64,000 bases of DNA from CAVQFO01 sp963711725 (lineage in GTDB: Bacteria > Pseudomonadota > Gammaproteobacteria > Nitrococcales > Aquisalimonadaceae): assembly GCA_963711725.1 (NCBI GenBank), contig CAVQFO010000023.1, positions 434,001 through 498,000 on the forward strand. Direction: 5' to 3'. The translations under genes were made by a program, and so were the position numbers. The stretch's first letter is position 1. Every line of letters starts with the position of its first letter. Shown one piece after another: positions 36,363 to 46,273 of the stretch. The notes beneath the pieces are model-generated. The model had not been told where the DNA came from. It worked only from the letters and a program-made list of their open reading frames with translations, and did not search any database.

Positions 36363-39078
36363 TCAGCCCGCCAAACGCCCGTGGCAGTGCTTGAACTTCT
36401 TGCCCGACCCGCAGGGGCACGGCTCGTTGCGGCCCACCTTGCGTTCCTGGCGCACGAACGGCTGCTCGTGCTCGTCGCTACTGGCGGATTCCTCGGCGGG
36501 CATGGCGTTGGCGTCAGCGTGCTCGTAACGCATCTGGCGCTGCCGTTCCTGCTCGGCGCGCTGTGCTTCCACCGCGGCCACATCCTCCTCGGCCCGCACC
36601 TGCACCCGGGAAAGCACGCTGACGGCCTCGCGCTTGATGCCCTCCAGCATGGCCGAGAACATCTCGAAGGCCTCGCGCTTGAATTCCTGCTTGGGGTCCT
36701 TTTGAGCGTAGCCGCGCAGATGGATGCCCTGGCGCAGATAGTCCATGGCAGCCAGATGTTCCTTCCAGTGGGAATCGAGCACCTGCAGCACAATGACTTG
36801 CTCGAAGTGGCGCAATACATCGGCGCCCACCTGCTCTTCCTTGCGCTTGTATTCCGCTTCCATCTCTTCCAGCAGCTTTTCGCGCAGGGCTTCCTCGTGC
36901 AGCGAAGTGTCGGTTTCCAGCCAGTTGCGGATATCGGCTTTCAGGGCAAATTCGCTCTCCAGGGCGTCCTGAAGCCCCGGCACATCCCATTGCTCGTCGA
37001 TACTACCCGGCGGAATGTATTCGTCGATAACGCGGTTCAGGACGTCGGCGCGCATGGCCGAGACCGTGTCCTGGATATCCTCTTCTTCCATGAGCTCGTT
37101 GCGCTGGGCGTAAACGACACGACGCTGGTCGTTCGCCACATCGTCGAATTCGAGCAGGTGCTTACGAATATCGAAGTTGTGGCCTTCCACCTTGCGCTGA
37201 GCGTTTTCGATCACCCGGCTGACTAGCCCGCTCTCGATGGCCTCGCCCTCCTGCATCCCCAGGCGCTGCATCAGATTCGAAACCCGATCCGAGGCGAAGA
37301 TGCGCAGCAGGCTGTCCTGCAGAGAGAGGTAGAAACGCGTGGAACCGGGATCGCCCTGGCGCCCGGAGCGGCCGCGCAGCTGATTGTCGATGCGGCGGGA
37401 CTCGTGGCGCTCGGAACCGATCACATGGAGGCCGCCAGCATCCAGCACTGCCTGGTGGCGCTCGCGCCACTCCGCCATCAGCGCGTTCACCGCTTCCTCG
37501 GCCGGATTTTCGCCCAGCTCTTCGAGTTCCGATTCCACATTGCCGCCCAGCACGATGTCGGTACCGCGGCCGGCCATGTTGGTGGCGATGGTCACGGCCC
37601 CGGGGCGGCCGGCCTGGGCGATGATGGTCGCCTCCCTTTCGTGCTGCTTGGCGTTCAGCACCTCGTGCGGAATCCGCTCCTTGTTGAGCAGATTGGAGAG
37701 GTATTCGGACGTATCGATCGAGGCGGTGCCCACGAGAATCGGCCGCCCGGCGTCTCGTTTCTCCTTGATGTCCTCGATAATGGCGTCGAACTTCTCGGCC
37801 GGCGTCAGATACACCAGATCGTTCATGTCCTGGCGAACCATGGGCCGGTGCGTTGGGATAACCACCACTTCCAGCCCATAGATCTCCTGGAACTCGAAGG
37901 CCTCCGTATCGGCCGTGCCGGTCATGCCGGAGAGCTTGTCGTAGAGGCGGAAGTAGTTCTGGAAGGTAATGGAAGCCAGGGTCTGGTTCTCGTTTTGAAT
38001 ACGAACCCCTTCCTTTGCCTCAACGGCCTGATGCAAGCCCTCCGACCACCGGCGCCCCGGCATGGCGCGGCCGGTGAATTCGTCGATGATGATGATCTCG
38101 CCTTCCTGGACGATGTAGTGATCGTCGCGGCGAGAACAGATGGTGCGCTCGCAGCGCCGCGTTGACGTGGTGCATCAGACCGATGTTCACCGCGTCGTAC
38201 AGGCTGGCGCCCTCTTCAATCAGGCCCGCCCGACTCAGCAAGTCTTCCACATGTTGATGCCCTTCCTCGGTCAGATACACCTGGCGGGCCTTCTCGTCCA
38301 CGGAGAAGTCACCCGGACCGTCCTCTTCTTCCTGCTTGGTCAGCTTGGGCACAAGGGCATTGATGGACTTGTAGAGCTCGCTGCTGTCCTCGGCCGGGCC
38401 GGAAATGATCAGCGGCGTCCGCGCTTCGTCGATGAGGATGGAGTCCACTTCATCGACGATGGCATATTTCAGTTTGCGCTGAACCCGGTCTTCCAGCCGG
38501 AACGCCATGTTATCGCGCAAGTAGTCGAAGCCGTATTCGTTGTTTGTGCCGTAGGTGATATCGGCCTGGTAGGCTTCGCGCTTTTCCTCTTGCGGCTGAC
38601 CGGATGCAACCACGCCGACAGTCAGGCCGAGAAAGCGGTAGACCCGACCCATCCAGTTGGCGTCACGCCGGGCAAGGTAGTCGTTGACCGTCACCACGTG
38701 CACGCCCTCGCCAGGCAGGGCGTTGAGGTAGACCGCCAGGGTCGCCACCAGGGTCTTGCCCTCACCCGTCTTCATCTCGGCGATCTTGCCGTCGTGCATG
38801 ACCATGCCGCCGATCATCTGCACATCGAAGTGCCGCATCCCGAGCACGCGCTTCGCTGCTTCGCGGACCGTGGCGAAGGCCTCGGGCAGCAGGTCGTCCA
38901 GGCTCTGGCCTTCCTTCAATCGAGCGCGGAATTCGTCGGTTTTGGCTCGAAGCTCATCATCCGACAGCTTTTCCATATCCGGCTCGAGCGCATTGATGCG
39001 CTCCACCGACTTGCGCATCCGGCGCACCAGCCGCTCGTTGCGGCTGCCGATAACCTTTTTCGCGATGGCACTTAGCAT
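36363..39078 (-). CDS. secA: Preprotein translocase ATPase SecA (one frame break)
   Basis: Motor that pushes unfolded proteins through SecYEG. The ATG at 39078 starts MLSAIAKKVIGSRNERLVRR; Walker A is MKTGEGKT and the DEAD-like box is VDEVDSILIDEARTP. The C-terminus has the CPCGSGKKFKHCH zinc motif. The frame breaks at about residue 316: near 38129-38130 an extra G (C on the coding strand) turns FSRDDHYIVQ into FSPRRS. Removing one base restores the reading frame and 904 residues (E. coli 901). Since SecA is essential, a sequencing error is likelier than a dead gene. Confidence 0.93.
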
Positions 39079-39183
39079 AGAATTCTCTAGGATCCAGGGG
39101 GCATAAACGGTCTGCGGGACTGACTCAGGCCCAAGAAGGTGAGTACTATAACGTATTAGTCTACCGCTTCGAAGCAGGCACTC

Positions 39184-39648
39184 ATGCGCGACATCAAACG
39201 CCGCCCAAGACTGCTGGCCCAACTAATCGGCGCCAGCCGTTCTCCCCAGGGAACACTGTATCGGCGCGCCGGCGAGCTATTGAAGTGGCAACGCCTATTA
39301 GAGCGGGAGATGGCGCCGGAGTTCACCGGTCAATGGCGGCTCGCCCGCTTGGACGACCAGGCGGTGGTTCTGTACGCGCACTCACCAGCCTGGGCGACGC
39401 GGCTGCGTTACGTCGGAGCTTTGATCCGACAGACGGTAGCCGCCCACGGCGGACCCAAACAGCCGAAGCTCACCGTTCGCGTTACAACGCCGCCGGCACG
39501 GCAACCCACCCCGCCCGGGAAAAGCCTCAGCGACGACGCAGGGAACGTACTGAAGGCGGCGGCGCAAAGCACCGACGACGAGCGCCTGGCATCGGCGCTT
39601 CGGCGGTTGTCACGACACGCGGGGAGGAAAAAGGGAAACTCGGACTGA
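39184..39648 (+). CDS. dciA: DciA family helicase-loading protein (DUF721)
   Basis: DciA proteins bind the replicative helicase DnaB and assist its loading in bacteria without DnaC/DnaI. The 154-aa product has a basic N-terminal domain (LLAQLIGASRSPQGTLYRRAGELLKWQRLL...FTGQWRLARLDDQAVVLYAHSPAWATRLRYVGALI) typical of DUF721, and a flexible, Lys/Arg-rich C-terminal half. It is the only plus-strand gene between lpxC and secA, as in Pseudomonas. The assignment is based on position and domain similarity. Confidence 0.82.
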   Translation: MRDIKRRPRLLAQLIGASRSPQGTLYRRAGELLKWQRLLEREMAPEFTGQWRLARLDDQAVVLYAHSPAWATRLRYVGALIRQTVAAHGGPKQPKLTVRVTTPPARQPTPPGKSLSDDAGNVLKAAAQSTDDERLASALRRLSRHAGRKKGNSD

Positions 39649-39687
39649 ACCGGCCGCGGATCGCGGCCGGCGCGCAAACGGGCCAGT

Positions 39688-40602
39688 CTACTGGGCGACC
39701 GGGATCGGCTGATCGAAGGAGATCGGCGCCTCGCTCACGTCCTCGAAGGTCACTTCCTCCCAGGCGCTTTCATCGGCCAGCAGCGTTCGCAGCAGCTGGT
39801 TGTTGAGCGCATGTCCGGACTTGTAGCCCGTGAAGGAACCAATCAGGCTGTGGCCCAGCAGATACAGGTCGCCAATGGCGTCCAGGATCTTGTGCTTCAC
39901 GAATTCATCACGGTAGCGCAGGCCATCCTCGTTGAGGATGCGGTAGTCGTCCACCACGATGGCATTGTCCAGGCTGCCACCCAGCGCCAGGCGGCGGGAT
40001 TGCAGCGCTTCGATGTCGCGCATGAAGCCGAAAGTGCGGGCCCGGCTGACTTCCTTGACGAAGCAGGTACTGGAGAAATCGACCTCGGCGGTCTGGGTTC
40101 CGTTGTCGAAAACCGGATGATTGAATTCGATGGAAAAGGCCACCTTGAACCCTTCAAACGGTTCGAACCGGGCCCATTTCTCGCCGTCCCGCACTTCGAT
40201 CGGCTTGCGGATACGAATGAAACGCTTGGCCGCGTCCTGCTCTTCGATGCCCGCCGACTGGATCAGGAAAACGAAGGGACCGGCGCTACCGTCCATGATC
40301 GGAACTTCGGGCGCGCTCAGCTCGACATAGGCATTGTCGATGCCCAGGCCGGCCATCGCGGACAACAAATGCTCCACGGTGGAGACCCGGACACCGTCCT
40401 GCACCAGACAGGTGGACAGCGTGGTATCACCCACGTTCTCGGGGCGAGCGGTAATGTCCACCGGCTCCGGCAAGTCCACGCGCCTGAAGACGATACCCGT
40501 ATTGGCGGCGGCCGGACGCAAGGTCAGATAGACCTTTTCGCCCGTATGGAGGCCCACGCCGGTGGCGCGGATGATGTTCTTCAGTGTGCGTTGCCGAATC
40601 AT
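39688..40602 (-). CDS. lpxC: UDP-3-O-acyl-N-acetylglucosamine deacetylase
   Basis: Zinc enzyme of the first committed step of lipid A synthesis. The 304-aa product has the zinc ligands in TVEHLLSAM, FVKHKILDAIGD (His and Asp) and GYKSGHALNN (catalytic His). The start MIRQRTLKNIIRATGVGLHTG is the family start. It lies 415 bp after ftsZ on the same strand at the end of the dcw cluster. Confidence 0.98.
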   Translation of the reverse strand: MIRQRTLKNIIRATGVGLHTGEKVYLTLRPAAANTGIVFRRVDLPEPVDITARPENVGDTTLSTCLVQDGVRVSTVEHLLSAMAGLGIDNAYVELSAPEVPIMDGSAGPFVFLIQSAGIEEQDAAKRFIRIRKPIEVRDGEKWARFEPFEGFKVAFSIEFNHPVFDNGTQTAEVDFSSTCFVKEVSRARTFGFMRDIEALQSRRLALGGSLDNAIVVDDYRILNEDGLRYRDEFVKHKILDAIGDLYLLGHSLIGSFTGYKSGHALNNQLLRTLLADESAWEEVTFEDVSEAPISFDQPIPVAQ

Positions 40603-41017
40603 CGCCGTGCTTTACTCCTGCACTGCGTATAAACCTTCCGGGCATGCCGCTAATCGGCTGCGCTCCGGACCTGCCCATCGATACGCCGACGTATGGGCGA
40701 ACGGTGTCATTCTAATGTAATGAACACAATTTGCATACTGCGCCGCAACATAAGGCTTGTGCCCGTGCTGCGCAAGACGTGGGCGCCAATTAAAGCGAAG
40801 CATAGGCGCGCCGTCCAGTCTCTACCGTGCCGTTCATCACAAAAAACACCATAAACAAGGACTTCCAGACAGCGTCGCGAGCCGCCGACCCCGGGAGGCA
40901 TCGGGATCGGCAACCACGCGAACGCCCAACCTCAGTCTCATGCGCAAACCGCGAGGCCGCGCCACAGCGCCCGACCTGGACCCGCATGCCCGAAGCCGGA
41001 CCGATCCGGCGTCCGGA
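40603..41017. other. 415-bp ftsZ-lpxC intergenic region, no gene seen
   Basis: No coding frame looks real. Close to the ftsZ stop, GATCCGG-CGT-CCGGATC (41003-41019) forms a small 7-bp hairpin overlapping the stop codon, without a T run. On the lpxC side, minus-strand TATGCA and TAGAAT are 17 bp apart, a weak promoter candidate. Confidence 0.35.
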
Positions 41018-42161
41018 TCAGTCCGCCTGGCGGCGCAGAAACGCCGGAATATCCAGATAGTCCATGTCGCTGCTGGCGCCCGGATACTTCTCGTTGGCCG
41101 CCTTCTTGCGAATCACGGTCGGGCGATCCAACTGACCGTAGTCCACCTCGCCACTGGGCTTCTTCGCCACGGCCCGGAGCTGCGGCTCCTGCGGCTGGAT
41201 GGCGGTCTGACCCAGGCCGGTGGCCACCACCGTGACCCGCAATTCGTTCTCGAGTTCCGGATCGATAACGGTACCGACCACCACGGTGGCGTCGTCGTTG
41301 GCGAACTCCCGAACCGCTTGGCCCACTTCGTCGAACTCGCCGATGGACAGATCCAGCCCGGCGGTCACATTGACCAGAATGCCGTTGGCACCGGCCAGGT
41401 TCACGTCTTCCAGCAGCGGACTGGCGATGGCGCGCTCCGCCGCTTCACGGGCCCGGCCTTCACCGGAGGCCGCACCGGAACCCATCATCGCCATGCCCAT
41501 CTCGGACATCACGGTGCGAACGTCGGCGAAGTCGACGTTGATCAGGCCCGGGCGGGTGATCAGTTCGGCGATACCCTGCACCGCGCCCAACAAGACGTCA
41601 TTGGCGGACTTGAAGGCATCGAGCAGGCTGAGGTTCTTGCCCAGCACGCTCAGCAGCTTCTCGTTGGGGATGGTGATCAGGGAATCCACCGACTTGCTCA
41701 GCTCCGAAATCCCTTCCTGGGCAACACGCATGCGCTTGCCGCCTTCGAACGGAAACGGCTTGGTGACCACGGCCACCGTCAGAATGCCCATGTCCCGGGC
41801 GATCTGGGCCACCACGGGCGCCGCACCCGTGCCGGTGCCACCGCCCATGCCGGCGGTAATGAACACCATGTCCGCGCCTTCCAGGACCTCCTGGATGCGA
41901 TCCCGGTCCTCCAGGGCCGCCTCGCGGCCCACCTCGCGGATTGGCGCCGGCGCCCAGGCCCTTGGTGATGTTGCTGCCCAACTGCAGCGCGGTGCGGGCA
42001 GCCGTGTTCTTCAACGCCTGGGCGTCGGTGTTGGCGCAGATGAAGTCCACGCCTTCGATATCGGCGGCCACCATGTGCTGCACGGCGTTGCCGCCGCCGC
42101 CACCGACCCCGATCACCTTGATCATTGCGTTCTGACTGAACGAATCCATAAGCTCAAACAT
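41018..42161 (-). CDS. ftsZ: Cell division tubulin homologue FtsZ (one frame break)
   Basis: GTP-driven filament that organises the division ring. The start MFELMDSFSQNAMIKVIGVGGGGGNA follows GAGGAGG. The tubulin signature GGGTGTGAAP lies downstream, and the C-terminal peptide DYLDIPAFLRRQAD is intact; the linker is short. Near 41936 one extra base changes NPEVGREA to NPRGGPRG. Removing it gives 380 residues. Since FtsZ is essential, I attribute the break to sequence error. Confidence 0.93.
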
Positions 42162-42226
42162 CTTTACTGCCTCCTCAGCGAATCGCTCTTCCCGATAGCT
42201 GTGTATTGCCCGTAACCGCCCAGGGC

Positions 42227-43466
42227 TCAGAAATTGCCCTGGAACCAACTCTTCATCCGCGCCCAAAGCGCGGCGAAACCCGACTCTCCAACAAACTGCG
42301 TGACCTGACCGCCACCCCGGTTGTGCGCTCCGAACTGGAGCAGGCCGACACCGGTGGCGTAGATGGGGTTGCGGACCACATCCGACAGCCCGCTGACCTG
42401 GGTGGGCATCCCCAACCGGACCGGCATGTGGAAGACTTCTTCGGCCAGATCGATCGGCCCCTTCCATCTTCGAGCTGCCGCCCGTAAGCACCATGCCGGC
42501 AGCGATCAGATCCTCGAATCCGCTGCGCCGCAGCTCCTGCCTGCACCAGCGTCAACAGCTCTTCGTAGCGCGGCTCCACGACCTCGGCCAGTGTCTGGCG
42601 GGACAGCCGCCGGGCGGGCGGTCGCCCACACGCAGGCACCTCGATGGTCTCGTCCGCCCCGGCCAGTTGGGACAGCGCACAGGCATACTTGATCTTGATT
42701 TCCTCGGCGTGCTGGGTCGGCGTGCGCAGGGCCACGGCGATATCGTTGGTGACCTGATCGCCGGCGATGGGAATCACCGCCGTATGGCGGATAGCGCCTT
42801 CGGTAAATACCGCGATGTCGGTGGTGCCGCCGCCGATGTCCACCAGGCATACGCCCAACTCCTTTTCATCCTCGGTGAGCACCGCGTAACTCGAGGCCAG
42901 CTGCTCCAGGATGATGTCGTCCACCTCCAGCCCGCAGCGGCGGACGCACTTGACGATGTTCTGGGCGGCGCTGACCGCGCCGGTCACCATGTGCACCTTG
43001 GCTTCCAGGCGCACGCCGGACATGCCCACCGGCTCGCGGATTCCTTCCTGGCTGTCGATGATGAATTCCTGCGGCAGGATATGAAGGATCTCTGATCCGC
43101 CGGAATCGCCACCGCCCGGGCGGCATCGATGACCCGCTCGACGTCCGTGGCGCCCACCTCCTTGTCGCGGATGGCGACGATCCCGTGGGAATTCAGGCTG
43201 CGCACATGGCTGCCCGCAATGCCGGCGTAGACCGAGTGAATCTGGCAGCCGGCCATCAACTCGGCTTCCTCCACCGCCCGCTGGATGGACTGCACCGTGG
43301 ATTCGATATTGACCACCACGCCCTTCTTCAGCCCCCGCGACGGATGCGAGCCGATCCCGATGATCTCGAGCGTCCCCTCCGGCGTGACCTCGCCGACGAT
43401 CGCGACCACTTTCGAAGTCCCGATATCCAGGCCGACCAGAAGGTTGCGTTCCGTTTTCTTCGACAT
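42227..43466 (-). CDS. ftsA: Cell division actin-like protein FtsA (three frame breaks)
   Basis: Tethers FtsZ to the membrane. It begins MSKKTERNLLVGLDIGTSKVVAI after GAGGAAGGCAG and ends MKSWFQGNF, the amphipathic membrane anchor. Motifs are LDIGTSKV, DIGGGTTDIAV and VLTGGSS. The frame is broken three times: one base missing near 43091-43093 (before LHILPQEF), one extra near 42537-42541 (before ELRRSGFEDL), one extra in the C run 42458-42461 (before IDLAEEVFHMPVRLG). With these repaired the protein has 412 residues (E. coli 420). Three errors in one gene argue for low sequence quality here. Confidence 0.88.
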
Positions 43467-43492
43467 CTGCCTTCCTCTCGCCGTTAGGCCGT

Positions 43493-43649
43493 ATTAACCA
43501 TTGCCGGATACGCCCCGGCCCCTCGGGTTGAGCCTGACCGGCGCCTTCGCGGCGTTACTCGTCGTTCATTCAGAATCACTAAAGTTCTCTCCTCGCGGCT
43601 TGCTCAGCCGCCTGTCAGCCTCAACTCAGCGCGTCCGGCAATGGTTAAT
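43493..43649. mobile_element. 157-bp foldback element between ftsQ and ftsA
   Basis: The outer arms 43493-43508 and 43634-43649 are perfect 16-bp inverted repeats (ATTAACCATTGCCGGA). Further pairing continues inside: GGGTTGAGCCTGAC is matched by GTCAGCCTCAACTC with two mismatches. The length and whole-sequence foldback suggest a MITE. Its inner arm bases include the TAA stop codon of ftsQ (43645-43647). Confidence 0.7.
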
Positions 43650-44433
43650 GCCCCTGCTGCCCGCCACTGTTGTCGGGGTCGGCCCAACGCAGCGCAAAAC
43701 CGTTCGGGTACCGCAGATCCGCCGAGGCCAGCAGGTGAGACTGCCGCTCCGGGATGGTCTGGTAGGCGCCCACGAAGCGCCGCACCCGCGACTCCACGTC
43801 CTTGCGGCCAAGACTGATAAACGCCCCGTTGTCCAGGCGGACGCTCCATGAGCGGCGCTCATCCTGTTGCAGGGCCACAACGACGCGGTCCAACTTGCCG
43901 AAGGCCGTCTGCAGCTGCCGATACATCGCCATCACGCGCTCCGCATGGCCTTCGCCTCCGCTCAACGCGGGAAGCCCCTTCGGCCAAGTCGCCCGAGCCG
44001 GCGCGAACACTTGGCTGTCTTCATTCACCAGTGCTTTTCCGTTCCAGGTGGCCACAGCCGTCTGCTCGCGGATCCTCACTTCCAGGTCTCCCGGCCAGAC
44101 CCGCCGCACCGAGGCGCTTTCGACCCACGGGAGCTTCTCGATGTCCGCGCGCACGGCGTCCACGTCCAAGTGCCAGTAACCGCGGGCCAGGTGGCTCTCC
44201 ATGGCGCTACGGAGCTCATTCCGGGTCAGGTGGCGCAGGGGGCTGTCCACGTGCACGGCCCGCATCGGGAAAGCCGTCGACGCGGTGAGTTTCCGCCATC
44301 CCCAGGCCGCGCCGGTGCCAGCCAGCGCCAGAGCGGCCACCAGCATCACGGCCAACGCGCCGTGACGCAGCACCGGCCGTTGCCGGTCCACCTCGGGCTG
44401 GCGCCGCCTCACCTTGGCGCGCTCCCGGACCAT
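43645..44433 (-). CDS. ftsQ: Cell division protein FtsQ
   Basis: Bitopic division protein that recruits FtsL/FtsB. The 262-aa product has a basic N-terminus, one membrane helix (about 25-45), the POTRA domain (MRAVHVDSPLRHLTRNELRSAMESHLARGYWHLDVDAVRADIEKLPWVESASVRRVWPGDLEVRIREQ) and the beta domain ending DLRYPNGFALRW. The last residues, ADPDNSGGQQGH, and the TAA stop come from or adjoin the foldback element. It starts immediately after ddlB. Confidence 0.93.
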   Translation of the reverse strand: MVRERAKVRRRQPEVDRQRPVLRHGALAVMLVAALALAGTGAAWGWRKLTASTAFPMRAVHVDSPLRHLTRNELRSAMESHLARGYWHLDVDAVRADIEKLPWVESASVRRVWPGDLEVRIREQTAVATWNGKALVNEDSQVFAPARATWPKGLPALSGGEGHAERVMAMYRQLQTAFGKLDRVVVALQQDERRSWSVRLDNGAFISLGRKDVESRVRRFVGAYQTIPERQSHLLASADLRYPNGFALRWADPDNSGGQQGH

Positions 44434-45375
44434 TCAGGCACTCCGCTCCATGGTCTCCACCAGAATCCTCCAGACCAGCTCCTCGAAATCCATGCCCGCC
44501 GCCCGCGCCGCCATCGGCACCAGAGAGTGATCGGTCATCCCGGGAACCGTGTTCAGCTCCAGCAACCACACGGCACCGCTGTTGTCGCGCATCACGTCGA
44601 TCCGGCCCCAACCCCGCGCATCCAGCGCGTAGAACGCGTCCAGGGCCAACCGTTGCAGTTGCCGTTCCTCTTCGGCCGGCAAGCCGCAAGGGCAGTGGTA
44701 TAGCGTGTCCTCCGCCTGGTACTTGGCGTCGTAGTCGTAAAACTCGTGAGGCGTTTCAAGCCGGATCACGGGCAGTGCCTCGCCCGCCAGCACAGCGATG
44801 GTGTATTCATCACCGTGGACCCACCGCTCGGCCAGCACCTCCCGGTCATAGCCAGCGGCCGCCCGCCAGGCCCGCTCAAGTGCACCGGCATCGTTCACCT
44901 TTGCCATGCCAATGCTGGAGCCTTCCCGGGCGGGCTTGATCATCAGCGGAAACCCGACGACGCCGGGCACCGCCTCCAGATCCTGTTGCGCCCGGATAAC
45001 GGCGAACGGAGGTGTTGGGAGGCCCGCTCCCAGCCAAACCTGCTTGCTCCGCAGCTTGTCCATGCCCAAAGCCGAACCGAGCACGCCGGTGCCGGTATAG
45101 GGCAGGCCAAGCACCTCCAGGGCGCCCTGCATGACTCCGTCCTCGCCGCCTCGCCCGTGAAGAGCGATGAACGCGCGGTCGAAGCCCTGGCCTTCCAGGT
45201 GGCCCAGCACATCGCGGCCCACGTCAACGCCAACCGCGTTCACGCCACGGCGGAGCAACGCCTGAAGAACCGCATCGCCGCTCTTGAGCGAAACCGCTCG
45301 TTCGGCGGACCAGCCGCCCATGAGCACGGCCACCCGGCCCAGATCCTTGGCATTGATGGCAGCATCAGCCGTCAT
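44434..45375 (-). CDS. ddlB: D-alanine-D-alanine ligase
   Basis: Makes D-Ala-D-Ala for the peptidoglycan stem. The 313-aa product has VAVLMGGWSAERAVSLKSG, the ATP-grasp core ...PLMIKPAREGSSIGMAKV, and ELNTVPGMTDHSLVPMAA near the end. The start codon ATG at 45375 overlaps the murB stop by 11 bp. A dcw location next to ftsQ indicates the DdlB type. Confidence 0.96.
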   Translation of the reverse strand: MTADAAINAKDLGRVAVLMGGWSAERAVSLKSGDAVLQALLRRGVNAVGVDVGRDVLGHLEGQGFDRAFIALHGRGGEDGVMQGALEVLGLPYTGTGVLGSALGMDKLRSKQVWLGAGLPTPPFAVIRAQQDLEAVPGVVGFPLMIKPAREGSSIGMAKVNDAGALERAWRAAAGYDREVLAERWVHGDEYTIAVLAGEALPVIRLETPHEFYDYDAKYQAEDTLYHCPCGLPAEEERQLQRLALDAFYALDARGWGRIDVMRDNSGAVWLLELNTVPGMTDHSLVPMAARAAGMDFEELVWRILVETMERSA

Positions 45376-46273
45376 GACTCAGGGCCTCCCCCACCACGCG
45401 CACCTCCGGAATCAGCGCAATGCCGAATCGGTCTTCGACCGTGGCGCGCACGCGCTCGATCAGGTTTTCGATATCGGCCGCCCGCGCGCCGCCGGTATTG
45501 ATGATGAAATTGGCGTGCTTTTCCGACACGCATGCCTTTCCTTCACTGGTTCCCTTGAGCCCCGCCGCCTCGATCAGACGGGCCGCGTGATCGTCGGGTG
45601 GATTGCGGAACACCGACCCGCAGCTCGCCTTGCCCATGGGCTGCGTCTCGGCCCGCCGTGCCAACAGCCCCCGGATGCGTTCCTGAGATTCGGCGCCACT
45701 GCCCACCTGCAAGCCCAGCTCGGCGGCCACGAACCACTCGCCCTCGGCGCCGCGGACGCTGCGGTAGCCCACCTGGAATTCGCCCGCAGGGCGACGCCGC
45801 AAACGGCCACCGGCATCGACCGTTTCCACGGCGATCACGCGCTCCCAGGTTTCGCCTCCAAACGCGCCCGCGTTCATTGCCAGGGCACCGCCCATGGTGC
45901 CGGGAATCCCGGCGAGGAATTCACCGCCGATCAGATCGTGTTTCGCGGCAAAGCGGGCCACCTTCGCGCAGGGCACTCCGCATTCGGCCCGCAGCGTGGT
46001 CTTGCCGGTCAGTTCAAGTCCGCTGACGCCCTGGGTCTGGATTACGGTGCCCCGCAGCCCGCCGTCGCGAACCAGGAGATTGCTGCCCAAGCCGCACCAG
46101 AACACCGGTTCACCCTGGGGCAGGGACGCCAGGAACACAGCCAGGTCCTGCAGGTCCGCGGGACGATAAAAACGGTCTGCCGGCCCGCCCACGCGCCAGG
46201 ACGTGTGTTTGGCCATGGGCTCGTCCACACGCAATTCGCCGCGAAGATTGGCCTGACTCGGAGCCGTCATCAT
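45365..46273 (-). CDS. murB: UDP-N-acetylenolpyruvoylglucosamine reductase
   Basis: FAD-dependent reductase forming UDP-MurNAc. The 302-aa product has the FAD loop WCGLGSNLLVRDGGLRG, the typical GIPGTMGGALAMNAGAFG, and catalytic Ser/Glu in KASCGSVFRNP and SEKHANFIIN. Two consecutive ATGs (46273) overlap the murC stop. This is a short, type I-like MurB without the long C-terminal insert of E. coli. Confidence 0.95.
   Translation of the reverse strand: MMTAPSQANLRGELRVDEPMAKHTSWRVGGPADRFYRPADLQDLAVFLASLPQGEPVFWCGLGSNLLVRDGGLRGTVIQTQGVSGLELTGKTTLRAECGVPCAKVARFAAKHDLIGGEFLAGIPGTMGGALAMNAGAFGGETWERVIAVETVDAGGRLRRRPAGEFQVGYRSVRGAEGEWFVAAELGLQVGSGAESQERIRGLLARRAETQPMGKASCGSVFRNPPDDHAARLIEAAGLKGTSEGKACVSEKHANFIINTGGARAADIENLIERVRATVEDRFGIALIPEVRVVGEALSHDG

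Noticed and set aside
38020..43100. Programmed ribosomal frameshifting in secA, ftsZ or ftsA
   Set aside because: No slippery heptamer, stimulatory structure or conserved site is visible, and there are several unrelated breaks of single bases near G/C doublets.
43850..43863. 14-bp match to the REP core (GAGCGGCGCTCATC) inside ftsQ
   Set aside because: It codes for conserved-looking residues in the FtsQ C-terminal domain and lacks the rest of the REP arm; chance is likely.
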